Assembly: GCA_949152475.1 (NCBI GenBank)
Contig: OX424564.1
Coordinates: forward strand, 3,286,001 to 3,350,000
Source: Terebella lapidaria
Lineage: Eukaryota > Annelida > Polychaeta > Terebellida > Terebellidae
Direction: 5' to 3'
DNA: 64,000 nt
The translations under genes were made by a program, and so were the position numbers. Of the stretch, positions 1 through 9,909 are shown in pieces. Each line of letters begins with the position of its first letter. Within the stretch, counting starts at the first letter, position 1. Below the pieces are notes generated by a model. It was not told the origin of the DNA, made no database searches, and saw nothing but the letters and a program-made list of their open reading frames with translations.

Positions 1-1115
1 GATGCAGTCCATCCACATTCCTGCAAATTCAATTCGGCACTGTGATTGTCATTATGTCACATCAATAAATTGTAGTGAGCCAATGTCTGTGTTGGTTTTA
101 AACTTCAATTTATGAGTTTACAGAGATTATGTAGCATTTTCAACTTGTTAGTTGAATATGGGTCCACTGGTGCTCGTATTTCTTTCACTGGGTAAATCAT
201 AGATATAGACACCAAAATCTTTTATCTCCCACAGAAGCTGATATATAGTCGAAACGGGGTTTGTGAAAAAAAAAGTTCACAGATTTTGATGGCAGTCATA
301 TTCATTTCTGTGGCAACCAACAGTTACAGAGACACGGCATTATCACCACTGTATTCCTTGGGTCAGAAAATATGGGGGTAGACACCAAAATGTTGCCTCA
401 ATCTGCCATAGAAGCTGGAATATAGCTGGAAACATGATTTTTCGAATTCTACGGGGTTTTGTTGTGACCATTTTGGATTTTGAAACAACCAACAGTCACA
501 CAGACTCAACATTATCACATTTTGATTCCTCAGGTCAGAAAACGGGGTGGTAGACACCAAAATTTTGCTTCTATCTGCCATAGCAGCTGAAATATAGCTG
601 GAAACGTGATTTTACGAATTTACCGGGTTTTTATGGCAGCCATTTTGGATTTTGAAACAACCAACAGTCACATAGACTCAGCAGTATCACCATTGGATTC
701 CTTAGATCATAAAACATGCGGGTAGACACCAAAATTCTGCTTCTATCTGCCAAAGCCGCTGAAATATAGCTGGAAACGTGATTTTACGAATTTCCCGGGT
801 TTTCGTGGCAGCCATGTTGGATTTTGAAACAACCAACCGTCACAGAGACTCTGCAATATCACCATCAGATTCCTTGGGTCAGAAAACATGGGTGTAGACA
901 CTAAAATCACCATCGTAGGTGCAGTAGGTAACTCGCTAGGTCAATTTTAAGCTATTTCGCGTATAAATGGCGGCCATCTTGGATTTTTGGGAAAACCCCC
1001 CATGGGATTGATGGGGACTTTTTTGTGGGTTATCTATATGGGCTCCAGAGTCACTGTGCAAAAATTCAGCTTTGACACCCAAATGTCTACCCCAAACCCT
1101 AAATACAGTAGACTA
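1..1115. repeat. Left arm of a long inverted repeat
   Basis: This arm is the reverse complement of 62336-63450. Paired positions always sum to 63451, so there is no length difference between arms, and every block I compared matched exactly. Internally it is a tandem array of about five ~172-bp units, each with the phrase 'gtagacaccaaaat' (near 206, 378, 550, 721 and 893). The arm starts at the first base of the window, so its outer limit on this side is unknown. The match stops at 1115, within a few bases of the LINE start. Confidence 0.95.
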
Positions 1116-2290
1116 TGACTATGGACAAAAAACAGGTATCACTGATGGTGCTGCTAGATTTGTCCAGTGCCTTTGACACTGTTGATCATCAAATCTTGCT
1201 GTCTCGTCTGTCAAACACGATTGGAATACGTGGAACAGTGCTCCAGTGGTTCTCCAGCTATCTTTCCGGTCGCTCACAGAGTGCAATTATTGGTGATGGT
1301 GTTTCACAACCACGTTCTTTATCGTGTAGAGTTCCTCAGGGCTCCATTTTGAGTCCCATCTTATATACACTGTATGTCATTCCACTCGGACAAATCATCC
1401 GGCATCAATTTCATATGTATGCAGACGATATTCAGCTGTATATTTCATGTCACCCCTCAGATATACACAACCAGGTCCGTCGCCTGGAAGCGTGTATATC
1501 TGATGTTCAGCTTTGGATGCACTGCAATAAGTTGAAATTGAACTCGGCCAAAACAGAATTCATCCTGTTTGGCAGGAATATCTCTCCTACGGTGTCTGAA
1601 TTGTCCATAGGCATTGGTGGACAGCTAATCAAGCAATCCTCGGTTGTCCGCAATCTAGGAGTTCATCTGGATTCGTCTTTGAACATGACTCAGCAAGTAT
1701 CCCACGTCTGTAAAACGGCAATGTTCTCCATACGCAAGATAGGCAGGATACGTCCATATCTTGAGGTTCACTCGGTCAAGACAGTGATCAATCAGCTGGT
1801 CACTAGTCGTTTTGACTACTGCAACTCACTCCTTTACGGATTGTGTCTCACTGCTCGGATTGTGTCCAAGGTTCCCCGCAGAGACCCCATCACACCAGTA
1901 ATCCAGGAACTCCATTGGCTTCCCATACAAGACAGGATTGTTTTCAAAACTGCCCTGCTCTTCTTCTGCGCCATCACCATGGACCAGGATACCTCTCATC
2001 TCTGTTTACGCCTCAAATATCATCTCGGGCCTTGCGCTCCAGTAAACAGAACTTATACGTTGTTCCCAGAACAAGACTGGGATCCGTAGGAGATAGGGCC
2101 TTCAGTTTTGCTGGCCCCCATGTATGGAACAGTCTCCCCTTCCAATCAAGACCCTGTGTTCAATCCGTCAATTCAAGACGGCTCTTAGAACCATGTTATT
2201 CTGTAATTGATTTTTATGTAGATTTGTATCTAATTCTATTGTTATGCGCTTTGAGCAAAGTTTTGGTAAAGCGCAGTATAAATGTTCGAA
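1112..2290 (+). mobile_element. 5'-truncated non-LTR retrotransposon (L2/CR1-like LINE)
   Basis: This is the reverse-transcriptase half of a Jockey-superfamily LINE. Visible RT motifs are LLDLSSAFDTVDH (palm block with catalytic Asp), VPQGSILSPILYTLY, and YADDIQLY (the YADD active site). A C-terminal region with HWLPIQDRI follows. The closing motif (VVPRTRLG, then DRAFSF and WNSLP) reads in a different frame from the first part, so there is a frameshift near 1990. The 3' end has the L2/CR1-style 'gcgctttgagc ... aaagcgcagtataaatg' followed by a short 'cataca' tail. Endonuclease and ORF1 are absent, as in a typical 5' truncation. The copy is dead and sits immediately inside the left inverted-repeat arm, probably within an intron of the dipeptidase gene. 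Confidence 0.9.
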
Positions 2291-2299
2291 TACATACAT

Positions 2300-3080
2300 A
2301 CACACATAATCATAGCTGCAATACACTATGGTGAGTCATCATAGCGTCACCCATAGCTGTAACTTACCATGGCGAGTCGTCATGACGTCACCCATAGCTG
2401 TAACATACCATGGCGAGTCATCATAACGTCACCCATAGCTGTAACATACCATGGTGAGTCATCATAACGTCACCCAAAGTTGTAGCATACCTTGGTAAGT
2501 CATCATAACGTCACCCATGGCTATAACATACCATTGTGAGTCATCATAACGTCACCAACATCTCTAATACACCATGGTCAGTCATCATAATGTCACTCAT
2601 ATCTCTTATACACTGTGAAGAATTATCATAGCGCACCCAGAGCTGTAACACACCGTGATAAATCATCATAACGTCACCTATAGCTGTAACACACACAGTG
2701 AGTCATTATAACGTCAACACTATCTCTAATACACCATGGTGAGTCATCATAATGTCACACATATCTCTTATACACTGTGATGAATCATCATAACGTCACC
2801 CAGAGCTGTAACACACCCTGGTGAGTCACCATTACGTCAACAAAATCCCTAATACACTGCGGTGAGTCATCATAACGTCACTTATAGTTGCAATACATCG
2901 TGTTAAGTCATCAAAAGATCACCCATTGCTGTATTTGGGTGGTATATATACCGTGGTGAGTCATCATAACGCCAACCAGTATTGTAATACACCACGCTGA
3001 ATCATCACAACGCCAAACATATCTCTAATACACAGTCATCATAACGTTACTCATAGCTGTAACCGTGGTGTGTCGTAACG
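2300..3080. repeat. Minisatellite, ~42-bp unit
   Basis: Roughly 18 diverged tandem copies of a ~42-bp unit carrying 'catagctgtaacatacc', 'gtgagtcatcataacgtcac' and variants. It lies between the LINE and the first recognised dipeptidase exon. No coding signal is seen. Confidence 0.9.
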
Positions 3081-3324
3081 TCTCTGTTGTCAAAATATAA
3101 TACTATTCTCTCGCCCAAACAATGTGATATCGAGCCCCTGCAGAGCCTCTGTGGTTGTTTCTAGCTCAATGCAACAGACTTGAATCATGGTTTCCATTTA
3201 GCATACTTGTAGATTAACAAGTTGTGCTTCTCATGGCCGTTTTTTTAGTAACATTATGGTTCATGATACACAACGGACCTGTTCATTGCATGTCAACTAA
3301 AGCTGTGCTGCCGTGTCATTCCAG

Positions 3325-5270
3325 GGCTGACAACTGGAAGAAGGACGAACCAGGCAATTCTCCAGAGTTCGGAGGTCTCACGGACTTCGGCAAGGTCGGT
3401 TTTTTTATCCAGTTAGAGAATCACGAATACTATCAGTGCTGCGGCAAATCTGAGAAAGAGGCCTAGAAAGGGGAGTAACCCCTCCCCAAAGTATAACAAA
3501 TCACAACCATATTTTTTGTATGCTCTATGGTCCCTTGCATCGAAAATGAATGGTTGTGAAAAATTCTACCATGGTTAACCAATATTTTCAGCATAGGGCT
3601 TCGAAAAAATATGGTTTTGAATTGTTATACACTAGGGAGGGGTTTGGTCAGAGATACCTGGCTGGGCCGCTGCCCTATATCTGCTGAATACATCGACTGT
3701 GTCTTCCGAATATTTGCCATTCTTTACAACGTCAGTTAGTAAACACATCAACTGGTGCACTACAAATGACAAATCCGGGATATAAATCAGGTGCTAGAGA
3801 CTTAACAAATAAGTTACCCAAGGTGATACAAAAGCTATAACGTAGCAGCACTTATCCACGTAGGAGGTGATCCGTGAGATGAACTGGCTGGGGATGCTCG
3901 TAGACCTGTCTCACGTGTCACGGGACACCATGCGGCAGGCTATCGCGGTCAGCACGGCGCCTGTTATCTTCAGCCACACGTCCGCCTTCCACGTGTGTAA
4001 CCACTTCAGGAATGCCCCGGACGACGTTCTCGGGCTCACGGTAGGCTACGTCACCGGTCCAATGGTGAAACATTGATGAAAAAAGCGATTACAAATAACG
4101 GTCCGTTGCAGTTTTAATATTTCATATTTGCGAATACATGTAAATGCACAAGTAATGCAATGTGTTCGGTAAAACGGATAATGTTAATTTTGTTGTACGG
4201 TATTGACAATTGTCTATTCTTCAACGTTCTAGAGAGACAACGGAGGAGTTGTGATGGTGAATTTCTACGATAAATACATCAACTGTTTTCCCAACAACGA
4301 GACAACAGCGACACTGGAGCAAGTAGTCGGTGAATAAGTTACATCAATTCTAATGCGTTTGAGCTCAAATATCCCGAATGAAAAACTAATAAACTTAAAT
4401 TTATTGGTAATTAGTTTAATGTGAATAACGTATTCCTGGACTATTGTTTTCATTGATAATTGTCACTCTTGTCTTCATATTTATTTTATTGTATATTGTT
4501 GTCAGACCATATAGAGCACATCCGGGACGTTGCGGGGGTGGATCACGTGGGTATTGGGGCGGACTACGACGGCGTCCCCTCGTGAGTGATCCGTGTACTA
4601 ATATATTTTTTGGCAACATCAATTGGAAGAACAGAAACGTTATGATTAAAACTGCAGTCACACAAACAGTTTGTGCAATTTGAATGGTATTGGACTCTAT
4701 GTATATGATAACCACATATCTACCAGCAATCTGACCAATTACCCCCGCCAGACTGCCGGTGGGGCTCGAGGACGTGTCGACTTACCCGGCTCTGTTTACC
4801 CGTCTGGCCGAGAAGGGCTGGTCTGAGGCCGACCTGAAAAAACTCGCCGGGGAGAATCTCATCCGGGTCTTCAGGGCCGCAGAACAGGTAACAACGTCGA
4901 AATTAGCTTATTAGAGGCTCAAACAAAACTGGGAACATGTCAAGTTTATGCTTCTTGTAGGCCTATATTTGATCTGTCTCCAAATCGCTGACATTCGAGG
5001 GGGGAAAACCAATTATACGAGGAAAAATATTACTTATTATACATCTATGTTCTAACCCGTATTTAATATTGCATGCTGTACTGTTATACTATCTCATGGT
5101 AAACTATGATTTTACATAACCTGAATTGCCCCCCCCCCCCCCCCCCTCTCCAGGAGTCTCAGAGATTGAGAGCCTCTCGAGGTCCGTCCAACAAGGTAAT
5201 ACCCCCGAGCGAACTGCCGACAGAGCACGCCACCTGTCGCTCCACGTGGGACGATAGGAAACCAAACTAA
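3325..5270 (+). CDS. Membrane dipeptidase-like protein (DPEP family), 3' six exons
   Basis: Spliced exons with matching phases: 3325-3394, 3864-4040, 4233-4329, 4506-4581, 4752-4887 and 5154-5270 (stop TAA 5268-5270), about 223 residues. The family hydrolyses dipeptides (and leukotriene D4 in mammals) with a two-zinc centre, outside the cell. In order I see ADNW...GLTDFGK, then VDLSHVS (a zinc-ligand His) and IFSHTS (a zinc-ligand His). [10 protein letters not shown] follows, with the Arg of the substrate pocket, then GIGADYDG with the catalytic-site Asp. The last exon aligns with the family's PIP..L..SCR tail. The N-terminal half (HxD zinc ligands, signal peptide) is not found downstream of position 1, so it is either upstream of the window or lost. 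The model ends in a hydrophilic tail with no obvious GPI-anchor signal. An 18-C run (5129-5146) forms part of the polypyrimidine tract of the last acceptor. Confidence 0.9.
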
Positions 5271-6045
5271 CCGTCCACGGTCCGGGGCTGGGTGTGATTC
5301 GGGGAAACAATGGCCTGTCACACTGCTTCCAATGTCCAAAACTGATGACGAGAGATCAATTAATTGAATCTGTCTGACATTATGTGCGAGCCACGAGCTT
5401 TCGGTTCCAATCCAAGCAGGGATACGATGAAAGTGTGGAATGTAAATTAATGGACTACATATCCTATAAGATTATATATGATGGATGTTATATGCTGTTT
5501 CGTCCACATCTGTGTGCTATGTATGTTTAGTGCCTCTTTCGATCATATATAAAATCACATTATCGTGGAAGTACTTATATCAATTTTAATGACTTTTTGT
5601 ATAATCCGACTTTACATAAAATACTCGTTTTGGGTTCTTTTCTTTCTGACTAATTTACCAATTAACTTGTGTGCTAACTGTGCTTTATATATGTTTGTTC
5701 ATAAATGATCATGTTGTGCTATATATTGTTTGCATGATATAATTGGACAGAGCCTCTGCCTATGGTACAGACCTTATAACTGTCTGCTGTTTATGATTGG
5801 AGCTGGTTAACTTTGGCAGTCTATCACGTAAGAGTATGACTGTATGCTTTCCAATAGCATACAGTTATACGCTTATGTTATTTTTCCGATCGTTGTTCTG
5901 TACATGTACTGTACTGAATCTAGACGGACTACATTTGAATTCTTTTGTATTATTACTCGTTCATCTCGTTCTTATTATCTGGTTCAAACGACTTAATTTT
6001 TTTTTCTCATGTGGCAGCACTGCGCCTCCGTACTATAGACATGCT
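5271..6045. other. Dipeptidase 3' UTR and intergenic DNA
   Basis: AT-rich sequence after the dipeptidase stop. It contains no domain I can recognise and no clear exon. Its proximal part is presumably 3' UTR. Confidence 0.4.
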
Positions 6046-6049
6046 ATTT

Positions 6050-6147
6050 CATATTGATTTAAAACCTATTTCATTATCGACCAGCAGCTCGTTAAAGTAC
6101 TTGATTTAAAACCTATTTCATTATCGACCAGCAGCTTCTTAAAGTAC
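6050..6147. repeat. Short direct tandem duplication (~48 bp x2)
   Basis: The phrase 'gatttaaaacctatttcatt' followed by 'atcgaccagcagct' occurs twice back to back, next to the hairpin MITE that starts just after it. Confidence 0.85.
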
Positions 6148-6149
6148 TA

Positions 6150-7020
6150 GTAAAGTGCAAATATGATGTTGAGTTATATGAAATATCTCATCGATCTGAG
6201 CGAAATGTTTTTTACGGTATATCAATATCACTATCCGTTCAAAAGTTACAGCCATTTCAAAGTGCCATTCTGGCACTACATTGCAGAAGCCACTTGAAAA
6301 GTTCTAGCAACTCATTAATATGCAAATTAGATGCTAATGAGAATTCATGACGTCATGAGGGGAACAAATTTTAATTAGGATATTTTAAGACATGGTATAA
6401 TGATTCTTATTGAACGTTCTGACGATCTGACTGGTGCATATTATTACCGTACATAGTCAATATCCACACAAACTGTACTGTTGCTATGGTTACCAGTCGT
6501 TCCCTATAGCCTTAGTTACCCATGGTTGTCATGACCTTTAACAGCGATATCAACATATCCACAGACTTTCTGTCGATTATTTATGAATTAAATTAATATA
6601 GAGCTCAAGTTGGCACCATTTTTATTTGTGCATACCCTGTTCTAAGTGAGTTTCTGGCCCTAGCAACCATGGTTGCTATGGGCCGTACCAGGTCACTGGT
6701 TATCTTGACAACAGAAAAAGTGAATACACTGATCATCCATATTGAAAACTGTATGGAATAAGTCTTGATGAATAATTATAACATTAAATGCCTGAATAAT
6801 ACATATCAATGTACCTAATTAAAACAGCTTCTCCGATGACGTCATGAATATCTCATTTGCATACTAATTAGCTAAATTGTTTTGAAAAAGCAAATTTGCC
6901 GATTTCAGTGCTGTAACTTTTGAACGGATTGTGATATTCACATGCTGTAAAAGCCATTTTGCTCAGATCAATGAGATCTTTCATATAAGTTCACATCGTA
7001 TTTTAAACGCTCTCTGAGAT
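6150..7020. mobile_element. Hairpin-type MITE with ~200-bp inverted arms
   Basis: The left arm (about 6157-6362) contains 'atgaaatatctcatcgatct', 'ccgttcaaaagttacagc' and 'catgacgtcatgagg'. It pairs with the right arm (about 6831-7010), which reads 'gatgacgtcatgaat', 'gctgtaacttttgaacgg' and 'agatctttcatat' in inverted order. The arms are diverged and no transposase is present. It is a non-autonomous DNA element or foldback of unknown superfamily. Confidence 0.75.
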
Positions 7021-7145
7021 ACTCTTTGACTGGGGAAAAAAAAACCTGGATTCGAATAGAAAATATTTTCGCCACTATCGACGATTTACGTTAACATCAG
7101 CGTGCCGGCTGGATTTGGAAATAAATACATAACTACAGTGTGCAT

Positions 7146-7560
7146 TCAGTCTATGGAGCGTTTCTAGGGTCAATATTCATTGACATGCATTGTAGATTTT
7201 CTTGTTGTGATTGAGTATTTCAATCGCAAAATTCTTTATTCCACATTACTATTTCTAAACTTTCTGTGTCGAATTTACATATTCTAACTGCATAGTTCTA
7301 AATTCCATCTTCTTGCTGCTTATTTCCAAGTTCTCACTGGTACTTTCTCAAGCCTTGATTCATCATGCCAAATTCTAACACCTTTATTCATGCAAACTAT
7401 CAAAAAACAAATAGCATCTGGCACAATGCATATGAAACTTAGCACATTTCATTTATAATAAAGCACATCGCACGAAGAACAAAGCACAACGAATGAAGCA
7501 TTTCATGTGTCACAATTATTACTGCACTATTATGACGACAGACGGCGCTGCGGGTCGAGT
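7146..7560. repeat. Interspersed repeat, inverted partner of 12100-12515
   Basis: About 400 bp including 'gtcaatattcattgacatgc', 'ttctttattccacattacta' and 'tttctgtgtcgaatttacat' recurs in reverse complement at 12100-12515 with moderate divergence. Both copies reach an end near 'cattatgacgacaggcggcgct'-like sequence. They are most simply two opposite copies of one repeat family. A single 5.4-kb foldback element is the alternative. Confidence 0.8.
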
Positions 7561-7639
7561 GGCCACATTGTGAATGAGAAACTGAAGACTCCCGGATGAA
7601 GGGAAGACCTTGGTTTGATGGACCGCTGGTCCGGTGCTG

Positions 7640-8320
7640 TATTTTTAGCTTACCGGCCCATGGCCCGATAAGCTATTGGTGTCATTTTTCGTCCATCGTC
7701 CGTCCGGGAAAACTTCCGGGATTTAGGGGCTTGAAAAAGCTGAAAATAGCCTAACCCACTTTTTATGAGCAGACGTGTATTTAGGGGATTAATTTGAGGC
7801 AAGAGGCTCACACGTGAGAGGAAATTTAACATGGTGAAAGCCCTTTAACCTAAACATTTGGTACTTTCCTCCGTCGTCCGTCCGGCAAATAACCTTTTTT
7901 TTGCCTTGATGAATTCTTTTTGAAAATTTACTGAAACATTCCTTGGGCTAATACCCTGACACGTTCTGTTTTCGTTTTTTTTTTTCAATCGTTTTTGCCG
8001 ATTTGGCGGCCATTTTTTTTATTTTATGAAAAGTGGCTAATTTTGGACTTTTATGGCCTTTTTCTCGAAAACTGCCTGATCAGTTTGAGATTTTTGTCTC
8101 AAGACATCTCCCTCATGTACATCAATGGCAAGTTTCATTGCCCTTGAATCGCCAGTCTGCGTGTGGCAGCCTTGTGGGACCTTTCAGCGGGCCCCAGACC
8201 CCCGGCCCAAATGTGCAGCTTCCCTTCTACAGTTTTTTTTTACAAACTTTACAGGAAATAGTGATCGATGAATTTTTAAGTGCAATTTATTCCCAGGATA
8301 GGGCACAATATTAATTCAGA
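7640..8320. repeat. MITE-like repeat with 'agcttaccgg...' end
   Basis: Starts with the small palindrome 'agcttaccggcccatggccc' followed by 'gataagct', then 'cgtccatcgtccgtccgg'. Its body shares phrases such as 'gcggccatttt', 'ctcgaaaactg' and 'atcgccagtctgcgtgtggc' with the repeats at 18.45-19.82 kb and 51.9-53.33 kb. It is one member of a dispersed family and carries no transposase. Confidence 0.7.
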
Positions 8321-8780
8321 ACATAAAAAGGCTCTGACTTCTGGGCCCTTCAGGAGGCCCCAGACTCCCAGCTGAGATGGGTTCGTTTCGTTTCTATTCC
8401 TTGCATTCATCATAGAAAAGCACTGGCTTCAGGGTCTCTTGAGTGGCCCCAGGAACCCCACCGGACAGGCAAGAAGTGGGATTTATACCCAGGAGATACC
8501 AGGAAGCTACCATAGGACATAAAAAAGGATCTGGATTCTGGAGCCCTTGAGCGGGCCCCAGACCCCACGCCGTATAATGTTGGACCCCCTCTTTTCGAAA
8601 TCCTGGTTCCGCCCCTGGAATCACTGTATCGCTTTTAGTTTCATGTATTTCGAATACTCAATTTGGCGGCAAATACAAAAACACGTTTTAACATGTTTAT
8701 TATGGAACAAACACTTGTATTTTATATATTACTAAAAAGTGCCACCATTATTGCCAAGTAATTGAAAATAGATATACATG
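8320..8780. other. No recognised gene; degenerate repeat
   Basis: Contains three diverged copies of a phrase like 'cttgagcgggccccagac' (also near 8190 and 9530), which indicates a degraded dispersed repeat. No coding evidence is seen. Confidence 0.5.
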
Positions 8781-9217
8781 TGTGACCTCTCTGATATGAG
8801 TGAAATTGTACTCCTACTAGCTTGGCTAGCGGGATATCCCTTTAGCTCATCTGGTAGAGCGGATGGTTGATGTGTGAGAGGTCCCGGGTTCAAATCCCAG
8901 TCTGGCCGAGGCATTCCTCGCTTGGTTACAATTGGTGGCAGCGGTGGGATGCCTTGTATTCCTTCGGGATGTGGAACTGTTATGACTGAGGATGTCCTGA
9001 GGTTGAAGTAGGATGTCTTGTTATAGCTCCTCACCTCGGGACGAGGTTTCAAAACCCCCCGGAAATATGTGACCTCTCTGATATGAGTGAAATTGTACTC
9101 CTACTAGCTTGGCTAGCGGGATATCCCTTTAGCTCATCTGGTAGAGCGGATGGTTGATGTGTGAGAGGTCCCGGGTTCAAATCCCAGTCTGGCCGAGGCA
9201 TTCCTCGCTTGGTTACA
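8781..9217. mobile_element. Miniature LTR retrotransposon (TRIM-like) with a tRNA-like sequence in its LTRs
   Basis: Two 150-bp direct repeats, 8781-8930 and 9068-9217, look identical. Each begins TGTGACC and ends GGTTACA, and a 4-bp target duplication CATG lies on both sides (8777-8780, 9218-9221). Immediately inside the 5' repeat is 'tggtggcagcggtgggat', which complements the 3' end plus CCA of tRNA-Leu(AAG) and is a good primer-binding site. The internal part is only 137 bp and has no protein. Each LTR contains a tRNA-like core with A-box-like 'tagctcatctggtagagc' and B-box 'ggttcaaatcc'. The identical LTRs imply a recent insertion that depended on another element's enzymes. Confidence 0.8.
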
Positions 9218-9539
9218 CATGTCAATATCTGTATACATAAGGAACAACATATTGTATTCTCTGACTTATGTTGGAAGAACTTCACATACAATTTATACTC
9301 GCCCTTTGATCACTTATCTATGAAAATTAGTTGAGTTTTCACATGCATATTTTAAGGTTTATGTCGAATTACAACTGAATGCATACCAGTGTACAGTATA
9401 AATATTTGATTACAAAACTGGCTGTACTTATAGGCATAACTGTTGAGTTGTCCAGGGTAATATGTAGGCCTACCCAAAATAGGGCTAGAATGCACCAGCA
9501 AACGCCAAAAAGCATTTGGCTTCTGGGGCCCTTGAGCGG

Positions 9540-9680
9540 GCCCCAGACACGCAGCACCTCCCCCCCCCCCCCCCCCCCCCGCCCCACCCCTACAGCTTGG
9601 GACTCGCTGCGCTCGTGCTTCGTTTCGCGAGGACCATACATTCAATTTAATTCTTGTGCCCCCCCCCCCCCTTCTGGGAT
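9540..9680. repeat. Long poly-C tracts
   Basis: A run of about 21 C (9560-9580) and a second of ~12 C (near 9660) lie inside a degraded dispersed repeat. These are slippage-prone and a likely place for assembly error. Confidence 0.9.
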
Positions 9681-9909
9681 TTCTAGATATGCCCCTGGTA
9701 CTAGTGTATCTACTGTACTGTCACGAGATGGAATCGTGCCAAATTACCGGCATGAAAAAAAATTATGATCGGAGAAATCATCATATTTAGCCTTGAAAAA
9801 GAAAGCCACCAGTTTCCTGAGAATTTTGTTTCACATCTCAATTATCACTGTCCGTTCTCAAGTTATGACCATTTTTTGTATGTTAATTTTAGGCCTATGT
9901 CGTGATAAA

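Noticed and set aside
363-581. 72-residue open frame duplicated at 62870-63088
   Set aside because: It is the same repeat-unit sequence in both arms, with no domain or splice context.
2300-3080. CRISPR-like array of regularly spaced repeats
   Set aside because: Units are contiguous and diverged with no unique spacers, and the genome is eukaryotic.
5797-6057. Hydrophobic 86-residue plus-strand frame
   Set aside because: Short AT-rich frame with no splice context or recognisable family. Its hydrophobicity follows from T-rich sequence.
8845-8915. A functional tRNA gene
   Set aside because: The A-box and B-box look good but the anticodon stem does not pair, and the sequence is duplicated as part of the LTR-like repeats.
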